NCBI GenBank assembly: GCA_010015675.1
Contig: ML977001.1
Location: 122,263-186,262 of the forward strand
Direction: 5' to 3'
DNA: 64,000 bases
From: Byssothecium circinans
Lineage: Eukaryota; Ascomycota; Dothideomycetes; Pleosporales; Massarinaceae
Numbering within the stretch: position 1 is the stretch's first letter; each line of letters starts with the position of its first letter. The position numbers were made by a program, and so were the translations under genes. The notes under the pieces are model-generated. The model searched no databases and was not told the DNA's origin. It was given only the letters and a program-made list of their open reading frames with translations. This document shows positions 43,388-57,400 of the stretch, piece after piece.

Positions 43388-46300
43388 ATGGCGTACGTCT
43401 AGCAATCTTCCACAGGGTGCTGGTATCCTAGTAACTGACCTACTACGCAGGCGCACCATCCGCGGGAATGCGCTCGAGAAACTCGCGGAACTTTCGGCGC
43501 AATCACCGTCCAGTAAAGCCACAAGCTCTGAGCTACAGAGAATATACAAGAGATGTCATACCGGGACAGCAGCGCACAATGGCACAGCGGCGGCGCAGAA
43601 CGGCGTGTCGGTCGCCAAGGTCTCCATGGTGGGTGGTGCTGGAATTGAGAGCTGGCATCTTGTCAGTACGAGAATAGAAGACTCTAACCGCTCGACAGAA
43701 ATTACCTGAAGTTGAAGCCGTTTTGGCTTTATGCAAAGCCGCTCCATTCATACAGTCCGCAGACGTTGCCGGTCAGCTTCTCGACCGACTTGCGCCGTAC
43801 CTCCCCGAATCGTACTCCCAGATACTCGCTCCTTCTCCTAGCCTTCGAGATGTTGATCCTTCGCCGTACGAGATTCTTACCAGGAGCCTCACCTCGGCCA
43901 TCCTGTCACTCGGTGTCCGCCACGATGACCTGCGACCGAAAGTGCGGGAAATAATCACCAAGTATGTGAAGGGTTGGTCACAAGCTGCGACTCAGCTATC
44001 TGGGGATCAGTTTGATCAGGATGATCAGACGGAATTTACAGCTGACGGAGAGCTCGCGCGCGTCATGACGCAGAGCATGTCGCTCTTGGGCTTTCTGGAT
44101 GCTTGTGCAGAACAGGCAAACTTTTGGAGCGCATATGGCCGGCTTGTGTTTATCGAAAGCGTCCGCTCGGCTCTTACGGAGAAGTTCTCGATCGCGTTTG
44201 AGACGGCACTATCTATCGTGCGCAATGCTCGATCCCACCAGCATGGATTAAGGGAATGGAAACGATATGCGAAGCATTACGCAGCCATCGGAAGACCTTT
44301 GGGCGCAATGATTCTCCATGATTCTTTCCTCAAGGTCGTCGTAGCTTGCGCTTCGTTGCTCGTGGGAACTCCAGGTCGAAATCCAAAGGAGAGCATCCTA
44401 GACTTCCTTCGGTCGTCAATGAGCACCCACAAGCCGTTACAGAATGCGTCAGAAGATCAGCTCGCTGAAGGCTTAGCCATTATAGCTGTAGAAGAGATGG
44501 ATCGATTGGACAATGACCTGGACTATTTGCAGCGCGTAGGATCAGCGTGGCAGCAGCGTCTAGCTTCATCCGTCAAGGCAAAGGTCATTACGACGTACCT
44601 GTGTTGTACCGTCTACGACGAGGACATAGCAGACTCAGATATTTTGATGGGCTGGCTAGACAGCTCACTTAACGATCCCGCGCAGTCGGCTGACCTTACT
44701 CTCGCCTCTACCGTATTGAAGTCGATGGCTATACTAGCAAAAGTTATTCCATCAATGGCTTCCACTCTAGGACGATCTCTTCCTCGTGTTATCGTACAAG
44801 GTGGCTTCGATGAGCGCACAGCATCAGTGGCAGCCGAGTCGCTTGCTTCAGTTTTGAGCCTTTTGCCACAGGACGCTATCATTACGACGCTCTACAGCTT
44901 GGGGAACGTTATAAGCACGAGCTCTGTCGGCGATCGAAGCTCTACAAGCTCTCCTGCACTGAATGGTACCAACAGATTTCCCAAGGTTCCTGGTGTTTAT
45001 AGCAGCCAGCAGATGGGTAGCGCTATATCCCTCACCCCGAGCGACGTGGAAGAACCCCATCATGTGCATACGACTGTCATAGAAACAGTTGTGTCGGTAG
45101 CAAGAAATTGCAAGGATGAAAAGATCACCGCTCTGGCCCTGTCTATGCTTATTCAGAAGATCGGAAAGGTGAGCAGAGCTGTCGATGGCAAGATCATCAC
45201 AGATTCTGCTCTTCTCGGGATACATAGTGGAATTACGGAGTTCAGGGCCTTACTCAAATTATACAACAGAATCTGCCATGATGCTCTCATCAAAGACGAT
45301 CAGGTTACGCTTGACGCGGTAAGTACCGGCAGTATCTATTACGGATGCATTCTGATGACATATGCAGGTCAAGCACGCACGACTGCACCTTTCGAAAGAA
45401 ATTAACGCCGAGTCCCCGATTTTTGAAGTCTTTCTTACGCAAATGCTTGATACCATCGTTAGCAAGGGAGATGCGTCGGATACGCATCACCGTCGAGACA
45501 CCGAGGTAGCTGCTCAAGAAATCGCCCAGTTATTATCCCCCCTAGCACTCCTCCTGTCTCGAAATGCTGGTCTCACGGATATGTCACAATTGGACGACTC
45601 CATACTCAGTCTGCAACGAGATGCTTGGTTCAACATCGTTGTTCATGGCTTTGACCTGATCTCTGCTCTCACCAAACAACATGTGGGAGACCTGAGGACA
45701 TTGTCACGATTCAGCCAGCCCTTAGTCACAGAAGAACGAGCATCGCTTGTGGAAAGCGATATCGAGCTGAACACCGTTTTGCGTCGTGGGAAATCACCCG
45801 AACACGCTGTGGAGCAGAAGAAGCGGCTTGCTAGGCTGTTACCTTCGTGCGAATCAGATGTCCGATCCCTCAGCTATCCTGAAGCCGTCTTCCTCAATAC
45901 AGCATACCTGGTAGAAAGTCTTCGTGCTAATTCGGGCGACTGCACAAAGGCAGTCGCGTATTTCATGGAACCCAAATTGCGTAGTGGAGCTGTAGGAAAC
46001 TGCATGTTCGCCATTGCTACAGCGACTACAAAGTCTTACGTCACGAAAACCCTCACGGGAAAGACACATTTGTTCTCGACACCATATCTCGCACAACAAC
46101 TTGCATCAATTTTTGCCAGCTGCTGCCATCGCATTGAACGTGTACAGCAAGCTGCAACTGCGTGTGCCGATGTCATCATCCGAGATGTTCCGTCAACTCT
46201 TTGTCAGAAAAGTGCGCTTTTCGCCCTGCTGGAGCTCCTATCGATCATGTGGAATGGGTGTCTTGAGGCTGAAACCGACGAGTACTCGTGGCGTTCAACA

Positions 46301-49300
46301 TTTACCTCTACGAAATCCAACATTGTGGTCGAGCTTTCCGATGATTACAACTTTCGACGGGAAACGCTGCACAGCTTCTATAAGCGTGCGGCATCTTGGG
46401 TGAAGGGAGTGATTGATATTGCCCCTCTTGATATCAAGGGATTACTGCAAACGTATCTCTCTGAATACGATGACGAGGGTGCTTACGGCCACATATCACT
46501 CGGTCGCTCTTTTGCACTCGAGATGGGGTCCGTCGTCCCAACGACGGACCAACGTTTGGGTGCAATTGAACGACAGGGCATCAACATCAACACGGCATCT
46601 GACTTCGTCGCACAGTATACTACGCGCCAAGAGTATAGATTCGTGGATGGCCAGAATGATCAAGAAGAGGAGTGGCTCAAAGTCGACGGACAGAACGATC
46701 CGAGACAGTCCGTCTTCCGTCGCAGGATTGACGATGCGACCAAGTTACTCATCGATTTGGAGGCTCGCACCTTGAACCATGCCAATGTCACCATTTCCGA
46801 TCTGCGCGATATTCTTCGTAGGGCGTCAGCGCTCCTCTGCCGAGTGAAGACCGATCAGTCGCCCATAGTACATCACTTAGTGGGGATACCGTTTGCGGTC
46901 TTTTCGAAACAGTCCATCAAGTTAGGTATTTCACTGTGGATGAGCGTCATCAAGGAAAATCCACGGATGGAGTCACGTATTCTGGTCGCGATTGCGGAGA
47001 ATTGGGAGAACGCTGTACACAAGCGCCGAGGCATATTCAGCCCTGCTCTGCTGTTGGTATTCAACGTCCACAATCTTGGCCAGTGCTAACTGTGACAGAC
47101 ATCCTGATCCATTTTATGGAAAGCAAGAGTTCGCTCCCACTGACAAGGAAGGCCTATCCAAACGACAGCAACATATCTATAACCTCATTGCGCCTCAATT
47201 CAGACTGCTTCAGTTCTTATCCAGTCACTTCAATGCTACAAGACTCGGCAATCCAGATCTGGAACTCGTCTACAACCGCATGATGCACATCACACTCAAT
47301 GCACTCAGACTAGGATGCCCGCAGCCACTTGCTCGTGAAGCGTATTTCCACATTGTCCTTCTTGGACTACGCATTGTCCAGCACTGCACGACTCTCTCTA
47401 ACGCTATCAAATGGCGCTTGTTGGACCGTGTTTTAACGGTTGGGTTGGCATGGTTCGCCAAAGCACCAGAGTATGTAACGTGCCTCACTTCAATGGCTCC
47501 TGCTCACAGATTAGGTGGTCGTTTGGCGGAAATCGCCTTCAGATCAAGGCGGAGACCCATGTCCTATTCGATATACAATCATGCTTGGATATTGTTGGCA
47601 AGGCGGGGCCCACTCCAGAGGGCGCTTTGAAGTCTCTCAAACCCAAACAAGATCTTTTGTCGCTTCTCATTTCGAATGAGCAGACACGCCTAATGGTGTG
47701 GTTGTTCCCTCTCGATTACAGCAAGAAGCATCACTTCACTTCCGGCCAGCACAGCCGGACAATGGCTGATGTAAGTTCCGCCTTCACATCCTTGCACAAA
47801 ATCTCACATGTTCTACAGACTGCCGTAACCGCTCATCTCAAAACGGCATGGGATGAGAATCCAGCTATCGCGGTGCATCTCCCTCAACGCTTCCAATCCC
47901 AGCGTCTAGCTACCGAGGTTCGCTGGCAGGTACTGAACTTCCCACACAAAGTACTAGATGATCCGGACGCCCTTGAGATATTGCTTGGCAACAGCCTCCC
48001 GCTCGACGTCACTTTCCAGCTAAAGGTAGAGTGCTCTGGTGTTCCAAGCTCAATACCAGGCTAACAAGTAGCAGTATCTGATGTATTGGGCTTCATTGAA
48101 TCCGATCACAGCAGTAACGTACTTTCTGCCGGCATATGGTAACCATCCCTTCGTCATACAGTATGCAATGCGGGCACTCGAGAGCCACTCAGTCGATGTA
48201 ACGTTTTTCTACGTCTCTCAGATTGTCCAGACATTACGCTATGATCTTCTCGGCTACGTTGAAAGATATATCATCGAGACAGCCCAATTCTCTCAACTAT
48301 TCGCCCACCAAATCATATGGAACATGAAGGCGAATGCGTACAAGGATGAGAAGTCTGAGATAGTAAGCTGTCTATTGCATTATCTGCCGCCCATCTCTAA
48401 TATTTCATTTAGCCCGACCCTGTCAAACCGACTCTGGACAAGGTTATGGACAGCCTCGTGTCTAGCTTCAGCGATTACGACAGGGATTTCTATGAGCGCG
48501 AATTTGCCTTCTTCAACAAGGTCACTGGCATCTCCGGAACGCTGAAATCGATTCTCCATGAGCCCAAGGAAGCGAAGAAGCAGATGATTGAAGAAGAGCT
48601 CCGCAAGATCCAAGTCGACGTCGGCGTCTACCTACCCAGTAATCCTGATGGTGTAGTGATCGGCATCGACCGCAAATCCGGCAAGCCTCTACAGTCTCAC
48701 GCAAAGACGCCCTTCATGGCCACGTTCCGCATCCGCAAGTCCAAGGCGGACACGGAACAGCCAGATGAAGGTGGCGTGGAAGTCGCCAGTACCAGCACAA
48801 AACAAAATTCGTACGAAGTATGGCAATCCGCCATCTTCAAAGTCGGCGACGACTGCAGACAAGACGTCCTAGCACTCCAAATGATCGCTGCTTTCCGCGG
48901 CATCTTCAACAACGTGGGTCTCGACGTGTGGGTTTTCCCCTACCGCGTAACGGCTACAGCACCAGGGTGCGGCGTCATCGACGTGCTCCCCAATTCCATC
49001 TCGCGCGACATGCTGGGCCGCGAAGCCGTTAACCGACTTGACGACTACTTCATCTCCAAATACGGCAACGAAGACTCGATCCGGTTCCAAGAAGCGCGCA
49101 GCAATTTCGTCAAGAGCATGGCTGCGTACAGCGTCATTTCCTTCCTCCTCCAATTCAAAGATCGACATAATGGAAACATTATGATCGACGACGCAGGCCA
49201 CATCATCCACATCGACTTTGGATTCTGCTTCGACATTGCGCCCGGCGGTGTGAAGTTCGAACGTGCGCCTTTCAAACTCACCGGTGAAATGATTGCCGTC

Positions 49301-49600
49301 ATGGGCGGTTCGCAGACCTCTCAGCCGTTCCGCTGGTTCGAAGAACTCACCATCAAGGCATTCCTCGTATCCAGAAAACATTGCAACCATCTCGTCCATA
49401 TCGTTGAGGTCATGCTGGATTCCGGGCTGCCGTGCTTCAAACCGGAGACGATACAGAATTTCAGAGATAGGTTCGTGCTGGAGAAGACGGAGAGGGAGGC
49501 GGCGGATTATATGCGCGAGTTGATCAAGAAGAGTGCGGGGAGTTATAGTACGGGGACTTATGATAAGTTTCAGCAGTTGACGAATGGGATTCCCTATTAG
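43388..49600 (+). CDS. STT4: Phosphatidylinositol 4-kinase, type III alpha (Stt4)
   Basis: Nine coding exons: 43388-43392, 43451-43628, 43699-45318, 45368-47052, 47099-47470, 47515-47770, 47819-48025, 48075-48362 and 48413-49600, giving 1932 residues (yeast Stt4 has about 1900). The first exon holds only five coding bases (ATGGC); joined to exon 2 it gives MARTIRGNALEKLAELSA. The donor of intron 2 (43629) is less sure than the others. The long N-terminal half is helical solenoid, then comes the lipid-kinase helical domain, and the C-terminal kinase domain has KVGDDCRQDVLALQMI, the catalytic loop FKDRHNGNIMID (about 1785) and HIDFGFCFDIAPGG. Stt4 makes PI4P at the plasma membrane, supporting PI(4,5)P2 synthesis, cell-wall signalling and ER-plasma-membrane contacts. 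Pik1 is shorter and differs upstream. Confidence 0.92.
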
Positions 49601-52389
49601 AAAGGGGAATTGGGTTGGAGGCGGGAGTGGTTGCGTTGGGTTTTGCGACGATGTCATCGACGGAGTTGAGGTCTATATTTCCTGTTAATTGCATCTATGT
49701 CCCCTTGGACTATACTGTTATGCGTCTTCACAATTGAATGTTACAGTGGAGGCGATGGGCGAGCTCGTATGTATAGCGTTGATGGAGACCGGTTGAAGGG
49801 TTGTGGAGAAACGCGGCGTATTTTTCCAAGTTTTCCAAGACGCCATGGCAGTTGTTGTGGAACTTTGCGAGTCGTCGGCTGAGAAACGAGGCTGCGGCGC
49901 ACATCCCCATCCACTCCAAGATCCAAGACGTGCACAACGTACCCCCGAATTTCACCTCCCCTCAACCACAGACCACACACAAGAGAACCCAAGGCCTGCC
50001 AGACCCGACGCCAGACGTGAGCGTGTGCTGAAGTCGAGAAGCCGAGCGTCCTCCTCAGTGCGCGCAAAAGGGGGTCATTTAAGATGTATATATAGTCCGT
50101 CTGAGGAATCGGCCCTATACCACAACCCCAGTGACGGAAAGCGACGGGAAGTGATAGGGTTTAGAAGCCTTCCCGAGCTTTTCGAGATCTCAGATAGATG
50201 ATGATGAAACAGGGCGGGGTCTTTTCTCCTCCTGTAAGAAAAGGCGCGCGATCGGGTCCCAGCATCACCCAAACATGCGTTTTTTTTTGTACTGCCACAC
50301 CTCAGCCACTCACCCAAACGCTTCCAAGGAAGGGAGAACGGGATGACGGCACCGTTTTATCACATCGCCCTCGCTGCTCGTTTAAATTATTCCGCCTGTC
50401 GGCCTGTCAATCAGAGAGGCAAAGACGCTTCTCACCTCCCCGGTCCGTTGCCAAGCAGTGGCGTGCAGAGCTTGTTTTTATGTTACATGGGATGATGCCG
50501 AGTTGCCAAGTTGGAAAGGTGAAAGGAAAGGAAGGGAAGGGAAGGGAAGGGAAGGGAATTGTTGTTACCTGCGCCCGAGGCATGCATGGTGTACAAGTTA
50601 CAAGTTCCCAACGGGCAATTTCACATTCAGGGCGGAAAGGCGGCAGCGAAATTGCCCTGCCGCAGCGCGATTGTTGCAGATGAAACGTGGCTGGAATTCT
50701 GAAAGTTGATCAACTGCTAACATACCTTGTGCTACATGACGCACACGTCTTTTTTTGCTTGAAGATATGCATGGGGGAAAGAAGAAAAGCTGGGGCCTCG
50801 TGGAAGCAGGAAGGTTGGATCCGGTTGACTGTGTTGGGGCGTTTGATGTAAAGAACTCTACATAAATTGTTCCATGAGATGGGAGGATGGGAAGAGGAGA
50901 GAGTGCGTACAAGGCCCATCGAGATACGACGAGGGCTAATGTGGACACAGTGTTGCGCGTCCTTTTCGGCAGGCTAGCGTGGGACAGGTATCGAGCGGTA
51001 AGCACACGAGACGTCTGGAATGTCGTGTAGATAACTCCTCGTGATACGCACTGAACTGGAAGGTGTTTGTGCTCAAAACTTGATGAAGGGGGAGGAGCGT
51101 GGGGAGGTGTCGGTCTCCAAGCGCTGTGCTCCATGTCCTCATCTTCTATATGTCGGTGCTAAAAGGGTTCGCGATGGGAACGGTCATACGATGCGGTGGC
51201 TGATGAGATGGTGGGGAAGGTCAGCAATGTGGCGGTCGGTATACGGTAAGCTGGAGTCAGCTTTGGCCAGCAATAAGCGCCTCCATTATTGTGAGATACC
51301 GCATTGAGCACCAATTGGGAGACTTTCAGGTCTGCCATCTTTGACATCTGGACTAGCTTCGACTAGAAAAAGCCATGAACGAGAGAAGGCTTACGACAGC
51401 CCGGATTCGACTATCGGCACCGATTATAGTATACCAATATACTAATTCCTGCACCAGTCAACTAAAAGTCTAAAACATCTAGAAGCTGTCCAAAGTCCTA
51501 GCGTTCGACCATGGTGTTGCAGAACGGCGAGCCTCTGAGATTGATGCAAATATCAGCCCGGGGTTCCACGTGACTAGCCCGACAATGCCCATATGTAGCA
51601 GCGTCCGTGTTCAACATGACGGCAGTCAGCCAGCGTCAGACGGGAGGCCGGCACCAGCGGTTGCTCCAACCCGGCTTGGTAGATCGACCAAGTGTGCAAA
51701 GCCCCAGGGGTCGGTGCACGGTTGCTTTGATCTTTTATGCACTCTGCACTTTGACGCGGCCCCGTTGACTGGACCCCTGGTCACCTATTCTAATCTATAC
51801 CTCTTTGCCGCGGTCCCCAAGCCGTTCAAATATCAAATGTCCCGCCCGCGCATGCGAGCCGCTGGCCCAACTACTGCACACGTCGCCGTCGCCCTGTAGG
51901 TTCCTTTTCGTCTTCAACAGCTGTGTTCTGCGTCGTCTGCGTTGCGTGCGTTGCCGCGTTCTGCACCTCCTTTTGCGCGTTTGCGGACGGTCGTTTTCTC
52001 CGGTCGCGAGGCGTCCATTCTTTCCGTCATTCTTTTTCCGCGTCAAAGTGGGTTGCCTCGATCTAACATCTCTTCTCACGGGCCGTGTATTGATTGCTTG
52101 CAGCTACGATCGACGAGAAGACGGTTTTCTGGGTGCATTGCCGGCGCGCCCATCGCAACGCCAGGTCTTGGCCAGCCCAGGGGCACCGTACGTTCCTTCC
52201 TTGCATTGCTTCCAACCTCCGCGTATCGCAAGAGCTGGGGACCTAAGGAAGGGATGCGCATTCCTCGCGGACGTCGAGGACACAGAAAAGCTGACTGGAG
52301 CAGGCATGGTTTGAACACTCTGCGCCTTGTTGAATCCTCCGTCTCCATCCTCGACGGCTGGATTGTTTTAAGAGAGGGAAAGGACAAAG
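49601..52389. other. 2.8-kb intergenic region, no supported gene
   Basis: Long frames exist (for example 51942-52556) but lack domains and overlap each other on both strands. The last part probably holds the promoter and leader of the acyltransferase gene. Confidence 0.45.
50522..50557. repeat. GAAGG microsatellite
   Basis: Six or so tandem copies of the pentamer AAGGG/GAAGG on the plus strand. Confidence 0.85.
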
Positions 52390-54026
52390 ATGGGAATCGG
52401 TCAGGAGGGCAATGTGAAGTGGGTGGACGTAAGTTTGGCGATTTTCTTCATTCAGGCATGCTGCGCGGGGATACGATTCAAGGCCTCCCTTCACATCATG
52501 ACAACACCTATCTGGAGCTATATGAGACTGCAACACCCATCCTCGAGTTGTGTTAGATGAAGCACATTTCTTTCACGCTTTCCCAAACCCTCCGCCCATG
52601 ACATCATCGCGAGGCCAGCGGAAACATTAAAATTGCTAACATCCATCCAAGGGCCTTCGAGGCATTGCCTCCGTAACCGTCGTCCTCTCTCACTTGTCCC
52701 GCGCATTCATCGGTGAAGTCTTCGCCGCAGCAACCGACGACCAACCACCACTATGGTACCAATTACCCTACATTCGACTCCTCTTTCAAGGCCGACTAGG
52801 CGTTTCCGTCTTTGCCCTCGTAACCGGCTACGTATGCGCCCTCAAACCCATCAAACTCTACCGTCAAGACAACCCAGAAGCCGCCTTCATCGCCATTTCC
52901 AAATCCGCTCTCCGTCGATTCCCGCGTCTATTCTTCCCCGCCGCCGCAGCAACCGTAGTCGTATGGCTGCTCGTGGAGACTGGCCTGTACACAATCGCAA
53001 AACATACGGATAGTTTCTACCTGGATGTCATGAGCCAGCCGCGGATTGGGAACCTGGGCGAAGCCTTGACGAAATTGGTGCAAGAGATTGTGGCAACGTG
53101 GACGAAGAGGAAGAACGATTATGACAGTGCGCAATGGACTATGCTCCCGCTTTTGCAGGAGAGTACGGCGATTTATGTATTCCTGGTGGCGACGGCGTAT
53201 ATCAGGGGTCGGTTCAGGATGTTGGCTGCGTTGGGCATGGTGGCTTTCTACTGGCTATCCAGCGACTGTGAGTTCTCTCCTCTCACCTCTTTCCACTCTA
53301 TGGGGGAAACGGCAGGAAGAAGGAAAACACTAACATCTCACAGCCCTATTCGGCATCCTAGGTTTCTTCGGCATCTTCCTCGCCGAATTCCAAATGGACG
53401 ACTTGGCCAACGCCTTCATCTCCACCCGAACCGTCCTCGCCCCCATCCTCTCCACCTTCAATATCCTCCTCGGCGGCTGGCTAGCCTCATACCCAGAAGC
53501 CAACATCGAAGCGCTCCCATGGTCCCGCAACCTTCACGCCTTCTTCACGCATATCCTCCCGCAAGACCCCGATTACGGCCACTTCAGCTCCTCCATCGGC
53601 CTCATGTTCATCGCCTTCGGCATCGCCCTCTCGCCATTTATCCAAAAAGCGCTGTCCTCGAAATACCTGCTATTCTTCGGCCGCATGAGCTTCGCCGTGT
53701 ATTTGCTGCATCACACCATGATGAAGACGGTGTTGGCGTGGATGTTGTACGGTGTGCATACGAAACCCGCGCATATGAACGAGAAGAACGAACCTGAGAT
53801 CACGCGGTTGGAGTACCCGGGCCATGCGACGCTGATTATGTGGAGTGTGGTTTGGTGGCCGATGCTGTATGGTGTGGCGTATCTGTGGACGCAGCATGTG
53901 GATCCCAGGTGTGAGAGGTTGGCGAATAAGATGGTGGAGTGGATCAAGGTCGATTCGGGGAAGCAGAGCAATGGGTATCTGCCTATGGCGCCCATGCCGC
54001 AGCAGCAGCATCAGCCTCCTGCATGA
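52390..54026 (+). CDS. Acyltransferase 3 family membrane protein
   Basis: Three exons: 52390-52428, 52652-53267 and 53344-54026, giving 445 residues. The short first exon ends WVD and joins GLRGIASVTVVLSHLSRAF, the hallmark start of the acyltransferase-3 (Acyl_transf_3) family. An in-frame TAA just upstream fixes ATG 52390 as the first possible start. Further membrane helices include LGVSVFALVTGYVCA, FPAAAATVVVWLLVETGLY and LLFFGRMSFAVYLLHHTMMK, the last with the family's YLLHH-like motif. Family members transfer acyl groups to sugars, lipids or other small molecules across membranes; fungal substrates are mostly unknown. The 223-bp first intron is long for this window. The C-terminus is Gln/Pro-rich. 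Confidence 0.85.
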
Positions 54027-54412
54027 TCGAAGCTTTCCTTTGCTACGTTTTTTCTTCCCTTCTTTCGTCTGATTGGACGTGTTTTAGTAACGCGAGCGTC
54101 GTGAGCATCGAGCATTTTATTTTGTCGCTTTTATATGTATAGCATTGGGGCAGCATTTTCATCATCACCACTGGGCGTTTACATGGCGAAGAGTCCATGG
54201 AATGGAACGGACGGACGGATGGGACGATTGGGAACCGTGACTTTTTCAGAGAAAAATTCATTGCGCGGCGTGGACTGGCGTGGGGATATCTATGTACGGC
54301 ATATACCTGTAATACTGTATATACCCTTTTCCTTCAACCTTCGAAACAATAAAAACATGATAAAAAAACTATTAATCCTCCTCTTTCTTTCTCCCTCTCT
54401 CCACGACCATCG
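54027..54412. other. Intergenic between convergent genes
   Basis: 3' flanks of the acyltransferase and HET-domain genes. TATA-rich from 54290 to 54370. No gene. Confidence 0.5.
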
Positions 54413-57400
54413 TCATCGCAGCTCGAAGATCTGGTTCCGGAACGGAGGGAACTGGGCTTTCAAATCACCCTGAGCTACAAAGACCTTCAGATCGTCTACG
54501 CTCTGCACGAACTGGAGTCCTGGGTATTCGTTCTCGCCGCCGGCTTCTCCGTTGGGGAAGTCGTTGTCGGGTTTGGGGGGTTTGTCGTCCTGAGTCGTTT
54601 CGCCGCGTTGGGCGAGGTAGCGGTTGTAGAGGGCGATGGCTTCGCCGTCCATAACGCCGTAGATGAAGGCTTCGCCCATGAGCTGGCAGTAGTATTCCTT
54701 CCAGATGCGCATGCGTTCTTGACGTGGTAGGGATGGTGGTGGTGTGTCTAAAAACCGGTTATCAACCAGTACGACGAAGATTTAGAGGAGTGGGAGTGGG
54801 CACAGGGATGAGAAGTAAGAACTTACTCGATGGTTCGCCTGTGATATCGTTACCCTGCGTCTCAGGGCTCGCTAGTGTAGCTTGACTGTCTTTCCGTCCT
54901 AGTTTGAATTCATCCGTCGAATTCGTCTTGCTCCGTTTCGTTTTTTTTCCTCTGGAGCTTATTGGCCGACCTTCTGGCGCCGGTGGTTCTGACAAGACAT
55001 CTACTACGGAGTTGTTGATCGAGGCATTCTGCTGAGCACCCGCCGCAGTATCATCCGTATGAGTGATTTGATCATTCGTGGGGAGCCTTTGTTCCAAAGT
55101 TGAGGGTCCTGCATGACCACCTTCTTCCCTCTCTTTCCTATCCTTTTCTTCCTGTTCTGCTTTCTCGGCCTTGATTCTGTTTTTCTCCCTCTCCACAATG
55201 TCACGGAGAGACTTACGAGGTCGGTTCCGAACTCTGTGTCTTCTCTGAGCGACCTGGCTCCACTCCTCTAGATCTTTCTCTTCGGCTTTCATGTCCTTCT
55301 CGATCTCGGAACGGTCTTTCTTCGTGGGACGAAGAATGACTGGCACGCTGCAGCCGTCCAGGATACAGATGAGGTCGCCCTTCTCAACCCCTTCGTTGAC
55401 AATTCCAAGCCTGTCCTTCTCGGTCCTGATCAAGCACCGGTTCCAGATGACGGCTTGAACGCGGCGGAAGAATTCCGAAACCACTGAACATCGGCCGTGA
55501 TCTGCGGTTGTAACGTGCCTATTAGTAGTTGATTCATGAAAGCTGCAGAGTGCGGAATAGCCACCAGAGGCCTGACGTCCAAGGCAACGGTAGAAATGTT
55601 TGAAGTGTCTGAAGTGTTGCAGAGCTTCACTAAGCCCAACCTTCGGGAAATGTTGCCAGATGTTTCGACACAAGGTTGTATGAGAGTGTTTTGTCACTTA
55701 CCAATCATATCAGTGGTGTTCAGGGATCCGGTTGCAAGGAGTCCTTTCTTCAGTGACATGTCGAAAGCTCGAGCGTAGTAAGGTGGAGGATTCCTCCCGT
55801 TCTGACCACGATCAGCGACCAGTGTGCGCCAGAATTCATCCCAGTAATCCTTTTGTAGAGCACTATTGTCCCTGCGACCAAAAGAACTAACATCGATGCG
55901 AGCTTTGTTGAACCAGCTTATTGGGATGTTGCCATTTTGCGATTGCTTGTCCACATCTACAACTCTGTCCAGGACGAAGCCGAGTACGTCGATACTGTGA
56001 TACTTCTCCCGCTTCTTGATTTTGATCCTTGTCAGGTCGACTGATTTGTCTCCAGCGGCGTTGTAGTTCCGTTGGTTAAGTTCGGGCAGCCCGACGAGTG
56101 GATCGGCATTAATTCGGCCCATCTTTTCCACTGAGTCTGCGTGACGAATCATGTTGTGCGATGCGCGGTATAGCTGTGGGATCCACGATGGCATTATTTC
56201 GAGTTCTTCTTTTTCCACCGTCTCGTCCGAAGGGCTCAAAGCTGTCGCCACGTCGACTGGCGTACGGTTCCTATCGTTCTTCTTGGGTTCTGGGGCCCAA
56301 GGGCGACAGATGATGTCGAGCGCTCGGGTTCTGTCAGGCTGTTGGTTGATTGCGAATTGCACAAAATCTGCGCAGATATCGACATATCGTTTCGAGTAAT
56401 CAACAACGTATGGTCGAGCCTGAAGCTTCATTCCGACCGTGATACTTTTAAGCGCATCTGACAGATATGAAGTCTGATTACCTGCTACTGGATTGGTGTC
56501 CTTTGCGATAGCCAATAGCGCATATATTATATCGCGTGGATTGGTCGCTTGAAAGATAGACAGCGTCGATACAAGGTGTTCCAGACTGAGTAGTGCCTGT
56601 CGATTGCTTCTTGGTGGTCGCAGTCGAGGCGAAGGAGCACCCGGAATGGTCAAGCTACCCTTTGACTTGCCATGACCTCTCAGAGGACTAGCAGATTCAG
56701 GCTTCGAGTAGCGAAATATGGTTCCAGTGGCATCAACCAGTAAGCTCGCCCCTAACCGGCTCACATACTCAAACCAACGAGGCACATGGTAGAAGGAGTC
56801 GTGGATCTTCATGACTTCAGAGAGCCGATGGGTCGCGGACTCGACCGAGACAAACAACTGTACTGCGTCTGCAAAGTCCTGCCAAGGTATGTTCTTCCGG
56901 CCACAGTAGAGGCGTGCCTCTCTAGCGAGCGCGATCTCCTGGACAATCCATCGACGCGAGAACCAGGGTCGCTTCATTAGACTAAACATTGCGTTCCATT
57001 TTGGTGCCGCGTCGGGACTCTCGCAGAGTTTGTCGAAATCTTCGAGTTTCGTAACCTCATTTTGTATGAAGTCGAACGCCATCCGGCTATCGTCGTCACC
57101 TTCACCAAGCCAAACACATACACTCTTTGCTTCACCGTATATCTCAGACATCATCGGGACTTGTTGGCTCTTCTCTTGGTTGTTGCTCTGGTCAATTGAG
57201 ATGGCGTCAACCCACAACACACGCTCTTTTCGTTTATTTCTCAACGCTTTGAAAGCCCCGATGATTGTCTCTGGGACGCTAAAGTAATACCGAGTACCAT
57301 CCTGGTCGACCTTGATCTGCGAGGTCCAAGGTGTAGTTCCCCAGTTCCAAGACAAGGCCTCGTATTCAAAGGGAACTCCCGTTTGCTCCAGTTCTTCGGG

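Noticed and set aside
51795..52556. Long frames on both strands before the acyltransferase gene
   Set aside because: The real start exon (52390-52428) lies inside this region in another frame; the long frames show no family features.
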